This document shows positions 9,588 through 17,844 of a DNA stretch of 51,344 nucleotides, in pieces. The stretch lies in assembly GCA_028285245.1 (NCBI GenBank), contig JANQPY010000034.1, positions 1 to 51,344 on the forward strand. Direction: 5' to 3'. The notes beneath the pieces are model-generated. The model did not search any database. It had not been told where the DNA came from and saw nothing but the letters and a program-made list of their open reading frames with translations. The stretch comes from Gammaproteobacteria bacterium. GTDB taxonomy: Bacteria; Pseudomonadota; Gammaproteobacteria; Steroidobacterales; GCA-2729495. Positions within the stretch are counted from its first letter, which is position 1, and every line of letters begins with the position of its first letter. Made by a program: the position numbers and the translations under genes.

Positions 9588-10030
9588 GCGATCGCCTGCC
9601 GCGCGCTCCAGGCCTTGATCAACTCTAGACTCTCGGCCCGGTTTGCTCCGGTGCGCAGCTGCAACGTCCCCGGCGTACCCGGCAGCTCGCTGCGGCCGGT
9701 CAGCTGGGAAAAATCCGCGAGGCTGGCCGCGTAAACGACTTCTTCGACACCGGCATAGACACACGCCGCTGTGCACATTGCGCAAGGTTCAACGGTCACA
9801 AACAAACGCGCGCCATCAAGCCGTGTGCATCGCCAGCTTTGCGAGGCCTCGCGCAGCGTAAACAGCTCAGCATGCGCCGTCGGATCCATCGCCGCTACGA
9901 CGCGATTGTGCCCGTCTATCCACTGTTCACCACGCACCAGGCACGCGCCAATCGGGACTTCCCCCGCCGCTAGCGCAAGCCGAGCCTGGGCGATAGCGCG
10001 AGCCATCCAGCCATCGTCAGTCTGGCTCAT
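9584..10030 (-). CDS. Zinc-dependent nucleobase-type deaminase (TadA/guanine deaminase superfamily)
   Basis: 148 residues with the complete cytidine-deaminase-fold zinc site: HAE (His53, Glu55) in [14 protein letters not shown] and PCAMC (Cys83, Cys86) in [15 protein letters not shown]. Length and motif spacing fit both tRNA adenosine deaminase TadA and guanine deaminase GuaD. The C-terminal part ([15 protein letters not shown]) does not follow the TadA pattern I know, so I do not assign it as TadA. It starts inside the end of the QueD gene (14-base overlap) and ends in an ATGA overlap with the methyltransferase. This coupling argues for a pathway step, such as deamination of a guanine- or pterin-like amino group, rather than housekeeping tRNA editing. 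The substrate is inference. Confidence 0.88.
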   Translation of the reverse strand: MSQTDDGWMARAIAQARLALAAGEVPIGACLVRGEQWIDGHNRVVAAMDPTAHAELFTLREASQSWRCTRLDGARLFVTVEPCAMCTAACVYAGVEEVVYAASLADFSQLTGRSELPGTPGTLQLRTGANRAESLELIKAWSARQAIA

Positions 10031-10385
10031 CCTCGCCCTGGTAGATGCATCCCGACGTGCAGGTTTCGTTAATCACTACTCGGGACAGCCCTGGTAACTT
10101 CGGTTTCAGTCGGCGCCAGATCCAGCGCGCCACTACCTCGCTGGTAGGATTTTCGAGGCCTGGCAAATCATTGAGGTAGTTGTGGTCGAGCTCTGCATAG
10201 ATCGGCATGAAAGCGGCCTTGATATCGGCGAAATCCATGATCCAGCCGGTGTGCTCGTCGATCTGGCCGCTAACGTAGATGCTGCCTTTCCATGAGTGGC
10301 CGTGGAGCCGGCCACACTTGTGGCCGGGCGGCACGTTCGGCAGGACATGCGCCGCCTCGAAGATAAACTCCTTGTATATCTCCAC
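10017..10385 (-). CDS. queD: 6-carboxy-5,6,7,8-tetrahydropterin synthase family protein (QueD-like)
   Basis: 122 residues, very close to the family pattern of E. coli QueD. Zinc ligands are His13, His28 and His30 ([17 protein letters not shown]). Catalytic Cys24 lies in [10 protein letters not shown], with Asp67-His68 in [12 protein letters not shown], the signature [13 protein letters not shown], and the C-terminal [12 protein letters not shown] (Glu107). QueD converts 7,8-dihydroneopterin triphosphate to 6-carboxytetrahydropterin, the second step to 7-deazaguanines and queuosine. Neither queC, queE nor folE is in the window. It is the first gene of the minus-strand operon leading into the NRPS. 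The start is GTG at 10385 with GGAG a few bases upstream. Either it serves tRNA queuosine synthesis and is merely placed here, or it feeds the biosynthetic cluster; the 14-base overlap with the deaminase favours the latter. Confidence 0.93.
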   Translation of the reverse strand: MEIYKEFIFEAAHVLPNVPPGHKCGRLHGHSWKGSIYVSGQIDEHTGWIMDFADIKAAFMPIYAELDHNYLNDLPGLENPTSEVVARWIWRRLKPKLPGLSRVVINETCTSGCIYQGEDEPD

Positions 10386-10609
10386 GCTGATCTCCGTGGG
10401 TTCCGGGCATCAGTCCGACTGAGTGGTCTGACCAGCGGCTATAGCTGCTGTCCGGGCGAGTGGTTGTTGCGTTACCTGGCGGCGCCATTCTTAAGCGGGC
10501 GCCTGGGAAAGTATTGTGCTACAGCCACCACAGCGCCGCCAACGCGCATGGACGGCGGGCTGGGACGACCGATACCATGCCGCCTTTTACCGCAGGGGCG
10601 AACGGGCCA
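10386..10609. promoter_or_regulatory. Divergent control region between the NRPS operon and the F420 operon
   Basis: 224 bases separate the GTG start of queD (minus) from npdG (plus), so both operons must be controlled from here or from inside the neighbours. I see no convincing -35/-10 pair on either strand. There is a short perfect palindrome TGGTCTGACCA (10424-10434), a possible operator. A small stem CCACG/CGTGG (10382-10386 with 10395-10399) places the queD Shine-Dalgarno in its loop and the GTG start in its arm, which could damp translation. Function of these elements is inferred. Confidence 0.4.
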
Positions 10610-11284
10610 ATGACCAAGGCAGGCGAAATCAAGACCATTAGCGTAATCGGCGGCACGGGCGCCTTGGGCGGCGGGCTGGCCAGGCGCTGGGCCGAGGCCG
10701 GGCTTGGAGTCATCATTGGGTCACGTCAGGCGGACAAAGCCGAGGCAGCGGCGGCCGAGCTGGCCGAGAGAACCGGTGCCGCTCGGATCGAGGGCATGGA
10801 AAATTCTGCCGCCGCCGCGGCAGGTGACATCGCGGTGCTGACTGTTCCCTTCGCGCACCAACAGCCCACCCTGGAGGTCATTCGCGATTCCCTGGCTGGC
10901 AAGATCCTGGTCGACGCCACGGTACCTTTGGTTCCACCGAAGGTTGCTCGCGTGCAGCTTCCCCCGGAGGGCAGCGCGGCACTGCTTGCACAGGCGATCC
11001 TCGGTGAAGGCGTCACGGTGGTCTCAGCCTTCCAAAACGTGGCTGCTGATTTAGTTGACAGCGATGCGACGCTCGACTGCGACGTGCTGGTCGCCGGCGA
11101 CAAGCCGGAAGCCAGGGAAGCTGTAATACACCTCGCAAGTCTGGCCGGCCTGCAGGCCTGGCATGCCGGGCCCCTGGTCAACGCGGTGGCCGCCGAAGCG
11201 CTAACGTCAATTCTGATATTCATTAACAAGCGGCACCCGGGTAAGCACGCTGGGATTCGCATCTCGGGGCTCGATGGGGACTAG
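10610..11284 (+). CDS. npdG: NADPH-dependent F420 reductase (F420H2:NADP+ oxidoreductase)
   Basis: 224 residues from the ATG at 10610; an in-frame ATG at 10577 is possible but lacks a better ribosome site. The N-terminal NADP-binding motif is SVIGGTGALGGGLARRWAEA, followed by the GSRQADKAEAAA phosphate-recognition loop typical of NADPH:F420 oxidoreductase. Further family features are the DATVPLVPP segment, the VSAFQNVAADLV segment and a C-terminal NAVAAEALTSILIFIN helix. The enzyme moves hydride between NADPH and F420 and so supplies reduced F420 to LLM-type enzymes such as those at 16798-19839 and 30004. First gene of the F420 operon; its last 11 bases overlap cofE. Confidence 0.92.
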   Translation: MTKAGEIKTISVIGGTGALGGGLARRWAEAGLGVIIGSRQADKAEAAAAELAERTGAARIEGMENSAAAAAGDIAVLTVPFAHQQPTLEVIRDSLAGKILVDATVPLVPPKVARVQLPPEGSAALLAQAILGEGVTVVSAFQNVAADLVDSDATLDCDVLVAGDKPEAREAVIHLASLAGLQAWHAGPLVNAVAAEALTSILIFINKRHPGKHAGIRISGLDGD

Positions 11285-12047
11285 CGCTGCGGACACGCGC
11301 CTGACGCTCACGCCGCTCAACGGCATCCCGCTGGTCAAAGAGGGCGACGATCTTGCGCGAGTGATTAAGGATGCTCTGGACCGTTCCAGCCTCGTGCTTG
11401 TGCCTGGCGACGTGCTCGCGGTCGCGCAAAAAATTGTCTCGAAGGCCGAGGGACAAACGGTTCGGCTCAGCGATGTAACGCCCGGCGCGCAGGCCCAGTC
11501 GCTCGCGGCAACAACCGAAAAAGACCCGCGCGTGGTTCAGCTGATACTCGATGAATCCCGTGGCGTAGTGCGCAGCCGTCCCGGCGTCATCATCGTTGAG
11601 CACAGGCTGGGCATCGTGCTCGCGAATGCCGGCATCGACCGCTCCAACATTGATGACGACGAACAAGCTCTTCTGCTGCCGGTCAATCCCGATGCGTCCG
11701 CAGCACGTCTGGCAAGCGGACTCGCCGCACTCTCTGGCACCAAACCAGGCATCATCGTCACGGACAGCGTGGGCCGGCCTTTCCGCCTTGGCACCGTCGG
11801 CCTGGCAATCGGTTGCTCAGGCGTGCGCGCGTTAAATGATCTGCGCGGTCGTTCCGATTTGTTCGGCCGCGAGCTACAGGTGGCGGAGACGGCACCCGCC
11901 GACGCGCTGGCTGGCATCGCCGCCCTGCTCATGGGTGAGGCCGCCGAGGCCACGCCAGCCGTGCTGATTCGCGGCCTACCTGCCGCTGCGACAAATCAAA
12001 CCGCAACAACCGTGCTGCGCCCCGAAGCCGAAGACCTGTTTCGATGA
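11274..12047 (+). CDS. cofE: Coenzyme F420-0:L-glutamate ligase
   Basis: 257 residues. CofE adds gamma-linked glutamates to F420-0 using GTP. Recognisable features: the N-terminal LTLTPLNGIPLVKEGDDLA, the segment VPGDVLAVAQKIVSKAEGQ, the central IIVEHRLGIVLANAGID and the DSVGRPFRLGTVGLAIGCSG core. There is no fused nitroreductase domain of the mycobacterial FbiB type, so this is the short, archaeal-like form. The ATG sits inside the end of npdG (11-base overlap) and the stop overlaps cofD as ATGA, so it is translated as part of one operon. Confidence 0.95.
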   Translation: MGTSAADTRLTLTPLNGIPLVKEGDDLARVIKDALDRSSLVLVPGDVLAVAQKIVSKAEGQTVRLSDVTPGAQAQSLAATTEKDPRVVQLILDESRGVVRSRPGVIIVEHRLGIVLANAGIDRSNIDDDEQALLLPVNPDASAARLASGLAALSGTKPGIIVTDSVGRPFRLGTVGLAIGCSGVRALNDLRGRSDLFGRELQVAETAPADALAGIAALLMGEAAEATPAVLIRGLPAAATNQTATTVLRPEAEDLFR

Positions 12048-13006
12048 GCAGGCTAGTCGTACTTGCTGGCGGTGTCGGCGGTGCCAAGTTGGCGCTGGGA
12101 TGTCAGGCGCTTTGCATGGGGGACGACCTGACAGTTGTCGGCAACGTCGGTGACGACTTTCACCACTGCGGGCTGCGCATCTGCCCTGACCTGGATACAT
12201 TGATGTATACGCTTGCGGGCGTGGTCAATACAGAAACCGGCTGGGGCCGCGCGGACGAAACGTGGACCTGTTTGCAAACGCTCGCGGACTTAGGTGGCGA
12301 AGACTGGTTCCAGCTGGGTGATCGGGATCTGGCCGTGCATCTGCTGCGCACTGCCGAGCTGGCGAAAGGGCGCACGCTCACCGAGGTCACAGGTTCGCTC
12401 TGTGCCGCACTCGATCTCCCAACGCGCGTGTTGCCTGTCACCGATGCGTCGGTCGCCACCCGCGTCATTTCGGACCAGGGCGAACTGGCGTTTCAGGAAT
12501 ACTTCGTTCGCGAACGGGCAGAACCGATCGTCAAAAGCATCCGCTTCGCCGGCGCGGACGAGTCGGCACTCAGCCCGGAGGTTGCGGGCTTGCTTGCATC
12601 CGCCACGACCGAGGCCATCCTTATCGCGCCATCGAACCCATGGCTCAGTATTGATCCGATGTTGGCGGTCGGCGGCATGCGGGAGGCGCTGCGCAACGCG
12701 CCAGCCCCAGTGGTGGCGATTTCGCCGATCGTGAATGGGCAGGCTATCAAGGGCCCGACAGCAAAAATAATGCGGGAACTCTCACTGGACGTTTCCCCTC
12801 TGTCAGTGGCCAGGCACTACCGGGATGTCCTGGATGGCTTCATACTGGACAGCCTGGATCAGCAGCTGGCCGCCGACGTAAGCGCCGAGGGGCTGGCGGT
12901 CCTGGCCTGTCAAACCATCATGAATACGCTCGCGGATAAAAAAACCCTGGCCCAGGCGGCCCGCGCATTTGCAGCAGACCTCAGAGTTCACGCCAAAGGT
13001 AAGTGA
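12044..13006 (+). CDS. cofD: 2-phospho-L-lactate transferase-type enzyme (CofD/FbiA)
   Basis: 320 residues. CofD joins the activated C3 acid (phospholactate, phosphoenolpyruvate or 3-phosphoglycerate, depending on lineage) to the deazaflavin Fo, giving F420-0 or its dehydro form. Family features: the N-terminal VVLAGGVGGAKLALG, NVGDDFHHCGLRICPDLD, the ETGWGRADETW segment, IAPSNPWLSIDPML and SPIVNGQAIKGPTAKIMREL. Length is normal. It overlaps cofE by four bases and is followed by cofC after 13 bases. Which C3 acid is used cannot be told from sequence alone here. Confidence 0.95.
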   Translation: MSRLVVLAGGVGGAKLALGCQALCMGDDLTVVGNVGDDFHHCGLRICPDLDTLMYTLAGVVNTETGWGRADETWTCLQTLADLGGEDWFQLGDRDLAVHLLRTAELAKGRTLTEVTGSLCAALDLPTRVLPVTDASVATRVISDQGELAFQEYFVRERAEPIVKSIRFAGADESALSPEVAGLLASATTEAILIAPSNPWLSIDPMLAVGGMREALRNAPAPVVAISPIVNGQAIKGPTAKIMRELSLDVSPLSVARHYRDVLDGFILDSLDQQLAADVSAEGLAVLACQTIMNTLADKKTLAQAARAFAADLRVHAKGK

Positions 13007-13019
13007 TGGGGGATGCACG

Positions 13020-13688
13020 ATGAGGTTCGCGGCTCTGGTGCCGCTAAAGGACTTCGCGCTTGCGAAACAACGCCTGCGGCCGGTCCTGACCGACGCGGAA
13101 TGCTCGGATCTCGCCCGGGCGATGCTTGACGATGTGCTGATCGCTCTGGGAGCCACACCGCAGGTTAGCGACGTTGCGCTCGTGGGCGGTACCGATGCCA
13201 GGCGCTATGCCACCCAGGAGGGGACCGGCTGGATAGAGGATGCCGGCTCGCTTAACGCGGCCATGAGCAACGCCGCGGCGCAAACCGCGCAACGCGGCGC
13301 GGAACGGCTGCTGATTGTTGCCGCCGATATACCGCTGGCCACCGCTGCCGATCTCAGCGAGCTACTCGAGCGCCACGCGGACGGCTTGACTATATGCCGG
13401 GCAGCCCGCGACGGTGGCACCAATGCGCTAGCGCTCACACCACCTGACGCACTCGAATTTCAATTTGGACCGGATAGCGCCCGGCGGCATCGTAAAGCGG
13501 CGCTGGCGGCGGGCCTGGAATCGCGCAGCCTCGCGCTGGAGAGTCTGCAGCGGGATATCGATACGCCCGACGATCTTAGCTGGCTGTGCCAACAACAGCA
13601 GAGCAGTCAAACCATCGAGTTTCTGGCCAACGCAGGCATAGCACAGCGGCTTATCAGCGCCAGTGCAAGAGCTGGGGTCAGCGGATGA
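13020..13688 (+). CDS. cofC: 2-phospholactate/phosphoenolpyruvate/3-phosphoglycerate guanylyltransferase
   Basis: 222 residues from the ATG at 13020; a longer frame to 12969 lies inside cofD. CofC/FbiD guanylylates the C3 acid later transferred by CofD. The nucleotidyltransferase-like start is RFAALVPLKDFALAKQRL, with LTDAECSDLARAMLDDVLIAL, the AADIPLATAADLSELL metal-binding region, CRAARDGGTNALALTPPDA, and RDIDTPDDLSWL near the C-terminus. The stop overlaps the ATG of fbiC (ATGA). The C-terminus runs about 30 residues past the DTPDDL motif, a modest extension. Confidence 0.93.
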   Translation: MRFAALVPLKDFALAKQRLRPVLTDAECSDLARAMLDDVLIALGATPQVSDVALVGGTDARRYATQEGTGWIEDAGSLNAAMSNAAAQTAQRGAERLLIVAADIPLATAADLSELLERHADGLTICRAARDGGTNALALTPPDALEFQFGPDSARRHRKAALAAGLESRSLALESLQRDIDTPDDLSWLCQQQQSSQTIEFLANAGIAQRLISASARAGVSG

Positions 13689-16081
13689 ACAAGCAATTCC
13701 GGCAGCTGGCTGAACTGCCCGACGATGAGGCATCACTGAGCTCGCTATGTGGCGAGGCAGCAGCATTGCGGGATGAACACTTTGGCAACGTCCTGACCTA
13801 CTCACCAAAAGTTTTCATTCCGCTTACCGAACTGTGCCGTGACGTTTGTCACTACTGCACTTATGCAAAGACGCCCCGACGTATGGCCCAGGCGTACTTG
13901 AGCCCGGAACGCACGCTGGAAATTGCCAGGGCCGGTCGCGATGCAGGCTGCCGCGAGGCGCTCTTTACTTTGGGTGATAAACCCGAACTGCGTTACCGGT
14001 CAGCGCGCGACGCGCTGGCGGAACTCGGCCACGGCACCACGCTCGAATACCTTGCCGCGATGGCGCTGATGGTCCGCCGCGAAACCGGACTGCTGCCGCA
14101 CCTCAATCCGGGAGTTATGGAACTGGATGACATTGAGAAGCTGCGACAGGTTGCTCCGTCGATGGGCATCATGCTGGAAACGTCGTCAAATCGACTAAGC
14201 CAGCGCGGCGGCCCGCATTTCGGCTCGCCAGACAAAGCGCCTGAACGCCGGCTGGCCACCATCGCCGCCGCCGGTGCAGCCAACGTCCCGATGACCAGCG
14301 GCATCTTGATCGGTATTGGCGAAACGCGGCTCGAACGCATTGAGAGCCTGCTCGCCCTGCGCGAACTGCATATGCAATTTGGCCACATTCAGGAAATCAT
14401 CGTGCAGAACTTTGTGCCCAAGCCGGGGACGAAGATGGCAGACCAGCCTGCGGCGAGTGAGCACGAACTGCGCTGGAGCATTGCGGCGGCACGGTTGATA
14501 TTCGGGCCGGAGATGTCGATTCAGGCACCGCCCAACCTGAGCCCGGGCCGGCTGGCCGGGCTGATTGATGCGGGCATCAACGACTTCGGTGGTGTGTCGC
14601 CTGTCACGCCTGACCACGTCAACCCCGAATCGCCCTGGCCCGCTCTGGACAGGCTGCGGGAAGCCGCCGCGCGGCAGGGCAAAGCGCTCACACCACGACT
14701 TACTGTTTACCCAGACTACATAGCCGCGCGCGACCGCTGGATCGACCCAGCGCTGCACGGCACGGTACTCCAGCATGCTGACGCCTGCGGGCTGGCGCGC
14801 GAGGACAGTTGGTCGGCAGGCACGAGCACGCAGGTGCCGCCGTTGCCGAACGGCTCACCGCGACGCGGTAACAACCTGGCCACAGTGCTCGACCATGCCG
14901 CGTCCGGCTCAGATCTCGACGAAGATCAGGTAACGCAACTGTTCGCAGTCAGAGGCGACGAACTACAGGCCGTGCTGTCAGCAGCTGACGAGCTGCGCAG
15001 GCACGTCTGCGGCGACACCGTGACCTATGCCGTTAATCGCAACATCAACTACACGAATATCTGCAGCTTCCAATGCCGTTTCTGCGCCTTTTCCAAAGGC
15101 ACAGGTCACGCCGATCTGCGCGGCAAGCCCTACGTGATCGATCTCGACGAAATCAGCCGCAGAACCGCAGAAGCCTGGGCAAGAGGCGCCACCGAGATCT
15201 GTCTGCAGGGTGGCATACATCCCGACTTCACCGGGCGTACATACGTGGAAATCTGCCGCGCAGTAAAGCAGGCCGCGCCGAATATTCACGTACATGCGTT
15301 TTCGGCACTTGAAGTCACTCACGGCGCGCAAACCTGCGGTCAGTCGATACCGAAATTTCTTGAGCAGCTGCAGGCTGCGGGCCTGGGCAGCCTGCCGGGG
15401 ACGGCGGCTGAGATACTCGATGACGAAGTGCGTCAGAGAATCTGCCCAGACAAGCTGAACACCCGTGAGTGGCTTGGTGTGATCGGTGCAGCACATCAGG
15501 TCGGACTACCGACGACCAGTACGATGATGTTCGGGCATCTGGAAAGCCCGCGGCACTGGGCGCGCCATCTGCTTCTGTTGCGCGACCAACAGCGCCTGAC
15601 TGGCGGCATCACGGAATTCGTACCGCTGCCGTTCGTGCACAACGAGGCTCCCATGTTCAGACGAGGTCAGTCGCGCCCCGGGCCCACCTTCCGCGAGGCG
15701 GTGCTGATGCACGCGGTTGCGCGGCTGACATTGCACCCGGTCATTCAAAATATCCAAACGAGCTGGGTAAAACTGGGGCGTGACGGGACACAGGCCTGTC
15801 TTGAAGCTGGCGCCAACGACCTGGGCGGCAGCCTGATGAATGAATCGATATCGCGGGCGGCGGGCGCCAGCCATGGCCAGGAGTTTCCTCCTCAGGAGAT
15901 GCAGGATTTCATTCTCGGGCTAGGCCGTGACGCGCGTCAGCGCACTACCTTGTACGCCGACGTGCCGACTGAACGTATTGCAGCTGCCGCGCAGGCTGGC
16001 CCTCTCGAGTCACCTCGGCTGCAAATGGCAGAGCAGCTCCTCTACCGGCGTCGCGACAGCGCCGCACAGGTCAATCCTTAG
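13685..16081 (+). CDS. fbiC: Fo synthase, fused CofG-CofH (FbiC)
   Basis: 798 residues with two radical-SAM halves, as in actinobacterial FbiC. The N-terminal CofG-like half has CRDVCHYC (CxxxCxxC) and the C-terminal CofH-like half has CSFQCRFC. The enzyme builds the deazaflavin Fo from 5-amino-6-ribitylaminouracil and tyrosine. Other family segments include LPHLNPGVM, GILIGIGET, NFVPKPGTKM, DFGGVSPVTPDHVNPE, LQGGIHPDF, PGTAAEIL, TSTMMFGH and NDLGGSLMNE. The ATG at 13685 overlaps the cofC stop; an upstream in-frame ATG at 13586 lies within cofC and is not needed. Its 3' end overlaps a convergent methyltransferase by 11 bases. Confidence 0.97.
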   Translation: MNKQFRQLAELPDDEASLSSLCGEAAALRDEHFGNVLTYSPKVFIPLTELCRDVCHYCTYAKTPRRMAQAYLSPERTLEIARAGRDAGCREALFTLGDKPELRYRSARDALAELGHGTTLEYLAAMALMVRRETGLLPHLNPGVMELDDIEKLRQVAPSMGIMLETSSNRLSQRGGPHFGSPDKAPERRLATIAAAGAANVPMTSGILIGIGETRLERIESLLALRELHMQFGHIQEIIVQNFVPKPGTKMADQPAASEHELRWSIAAARLIFGPEMSIQAPPNLSPGRLAGLIDAGINDFGGVSPVTPDHVNPESPWPALDRLREAAARQGKALTPRLTVYPDYIAARDRWIDPALHGTVLQHADACGLAREDSWSAGTSTQVPPLPNGSPRRGNNLATVLDHAASGSDLDEDQVTQLFAVRGDELQAVLSAADELRRHVCGDTVTYAVNRNINYTNICSFQCRFCAFSKGTGHADLRGKPYVIDLDEISRRTAEAWARGATEICLQGGIHPDFTGRTYVEICRAVKQAAPNIHVHAFSALEVTHGAQTCGQSIPKFLEQLQAAGLGSLPGTAAEILDDEVRQRICPDKLNTREWLGVIGAAHQVGLPTTSTMMFGHLESPRHWARHLLLLRDQQRLTGGITEFVPLPFVHNEAPMFRRGQSRPGPTFREAVLMHAVARLTLHPVIQNIQTSWVKLGRDGTQACLEAGANDLGGSLMNESISRAAGASHGQEFPPQEMQDFILGLGRDARQRTTLYADVPTERIAAAAQAGPLESPRLQMAEQLLYRRRDSAAQVNP

Positions 16082-16808
16082 TCGCAATAACTCCGGCGTG
16101 ATCGCGGTCAGATGCGCGACGGGTGCCGCCACGCAGAAACCGTGCTTCGAGGACGCGCAGACCAGCTTCCTCGCAGCTACGGCTGAGCAGATCGGGATCC
16201 TGAGGATTGATGAAGCGCGGATGTTCAGCAGCATCGGTTCCCGGCGGCAGCAAGCTCGCATAGTCGGCGAAAAAACCCGGCCAGCGCTCACCTGCAGCTT
16301 TACGCCGCTCGTAGTCCGGCGCTGCTGACTGCCAGGGCCCCGTGTACGGAGAATCGGCGATCAGAAAAACCCGACCGCCTGGCACCAGCCACTCGCGCAT
16401 CTTCTGCACGGTCGTGTCAATGTCATCGCCGGTTAAGAAATGCAAAACACGTGCAGCAAGGATCGCGCCAAAACTGGCCTGCGGAAACTCGACGTCGGGA
16501 AGCGCGCCAGCCTGAGTCCGCACCTGCGAACGCCGCTTTGCCGGCACCCGGGCCGCCAGAATCTCCAGATGCTTTGGCTCAAGATCGCAGGCCAGTACTC
16601 TCGCCCCCCGCTCCACCGCAGCCAGGGTCGCAATGCCGTACGCGCAGCCAATATCCAGCGACTCCTCATTGATCTGCCCGGCATACTCGGTAAACGCCGT
16701 GGAAAAATCATCCAGCGATTCCGTCATCCACCCTGTGTTGTTAAGCGTTGGAATCAGGCCAGGAACGGGTGACTCGGGAAGTTCACCCTTCTCATCATCA
16801 GTTGACAT
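16071..16808 (-). CDS. Class I SAM-dependent methyltransferase, substrate unknown
   Basis: 245 residues. SAM-binding signs: SLDIGCAYGIATLAAVERGA (motif I), VLACDLEPKHLEIL (acidic end of beta-2), and ILAARVLHFLTGDD with LVPGGRVFLIADSPYTGPW. It is the last gene of a minus operon with three LLM oxidoreductases, its ATG overlapping the upstream LLM stop by 11 bases. The 3' end runs 11 bases into fbiC on the other strand. The operon context suggests small-molecule methylation linked to F420-dependent chemistry, but nothing visible names the substrate. Confidence 0.85.
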   Translation of the reverse strand: MSTDDEKGELPESPVPGLIPTLNNTGWMTESLDDFSTAFTEYAGQINEESLDIGCAYGIATLAAVERGARVLACDLEPKHLEILAARVPAKRRSQVRTQAGALPDVEFPQASFGAILAARVLHFLTGDDIDTTVQKMREWLVPGGRVFLIADSPYTGPWQSAAPDYERRKAAGERWPGFFADYASLLPPGTDAAEHPRFINPQDPDLLSRSCEEAGLRVLEARFLRGGTRRASDRDHAGVIATKD

Positions 16809-17844
16809 GTTGAGTACCTACTTCTCGCAAGGCGGGCAACACGCGCTGACCGAGGCGCCGTATCGACTTGTGCGGTTCTGCGTAGAGCCGCAGTGAGATG
16901 GCCGACAAGCCGGCGTCCGCGAACTCCGCCAGCCTGGTGACGACTTTATCGATCTGGGCCGTGCTCGCGCATAGCGTCACATTGTCGACTAGCGCGTCGA
17001 GCACGGAGTCGGATACACCGCTCACGTTCGAGCTACCCTCACGGAAAGCCAGTACAAAGGCTTCACGACTGTTCATGATCAACTCCACGTCCTTCTCGTG
17101 GAGGAATTCGCGCAGCAACCATGGCCTGAAGATACCTCGCAACAGCAGCCAACGCCTTGCTTCGTGACGCGCCTCAGCAAGATCGTCGTAAACGTGCCAG
17201 GCGGTGAAAGCGTTAGTTGAAAAATCCCCTGGCCCTCGTGCCTTCATGCCGGCCTGCGAGGTCAATGCCGAGTCCAGTTCTCGCAGGGCCGATTGCAGCA
17301 AACTGACCGGCATGTCGCTGGTCATGATGCCATCGGACACCCTGGCCGCCATGCGCAACATTTGCTGCTGGCTCGCGCCCACATAAATGGGTGGCGCCTC
17401 CGCCTTTAGCCAACCCAGGTTCAGTTGCCTGACGGTGTAGAGATCACCGCTGTAGCTAAACTCTGCTCCACGCGCAGCGGCTCGCAGTATTTCCACGCAT
17501 TCTGCAACGGCGCGGACGCGTCGCCCTGGTTCTATGTCGAGTGCCTGCAAGGCCTCGCCGCCGCCGCCGATAACGATCCGGGCGCGCCCCGCGGCCAGCT
17601 CGTTCAGCGTTAGCAAGGAGGACGCAATACGCACGGGGTGCGTGTCGAAGGGATTCACCGCCACGGGGCCCAGCAACAGTCTCCGGGTTGCCTGGGCCGC
17701 AGGCACCAAATTCGCATACGGGTCGCGTGAGTCCAGCAGGCTGGATACCCAGATGCCGCGGATCCCTTCAACTTCAGCCTGCACGGCCAGATCCGCCAAC
17801 GTCGCGGCGGGCGCCCGTGTATCGAGAATCAGATCAAGCTGCAT
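16798..17844 (-). CDS. LLM-class (luciferase-like) oxidoreductase, probably F420-dependent
   Basis: 348 residues with the bacterial-luciferase TIM-barrel pattern: LDLILDTRAP at the start, ARIVIGGGGEALQALDIEPG, EFSYSGDLYTV, APPIYVGASQQQMLRMAARVSDG and a C-terminal ISLRLYAEP. It is clearly paralogous to the LLM gene at 30004: both share the GGGG loop, the AWHV segment, the VTLCA/LTFCG segment and the SLRLY end. Cofactor choice (F420 rather than FMN) is inferred from family and from the adjacent complete F420 operon. Third gene of the operon; it overlaps both neighbours by 11 bases. Confidence 0.88.
   Translation of the reverse strand: MQLDLILDTRAPAATLADLAVQAEVEGIRGIWVSSLLDSRDPYANLVPAAQATRRLLLGPVAVNPFDTHPVRIASSLLTLNELAAGRARIVIGGGGEALQALDIEPGRRVRAVAECVEILRAAARGAEFSYSGDLYTVRQLNLGWLKAEAPPIYVGASQQQMLRMAARVSDGIMTSDMPVSLLQSALRELDSALTSQAGMKARGPGDFSTNAFTAWHVYDDLAEARHEARRWLLLRGIFRPWLLREFLHEKDVELIMNSREAFVLAFREGSSNVSGVSDSVLDALVDNVTLCASTAQIDKVVTRLAEFADAGLSAISLRLYAEPHKSIRRLGQRVLPALREVGTQHVN

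Noticed and set aside
9588..9785. Longer N-terminus for the ToxA-like methyltransferase
   Set aside because: The extra 66 residues lie within the deaminase gene in another frame. The ATG at 9587 gives the family's normal start and an ATGA overlap.
9584..10030. Calling the deaminase TadA
   Set aside because: The zinc motifs fit but the C-terminal part does not follow the TadA pattern, and the operon context is biosynthetic. The broader superfamily call is safer.
10385..10609. A specific sigma-70 promoter for the NRPS or F420 operon
   Set aside because: Candidates such as TATAGC or TATTGT have no acceptable -35 at 16-18 bases.
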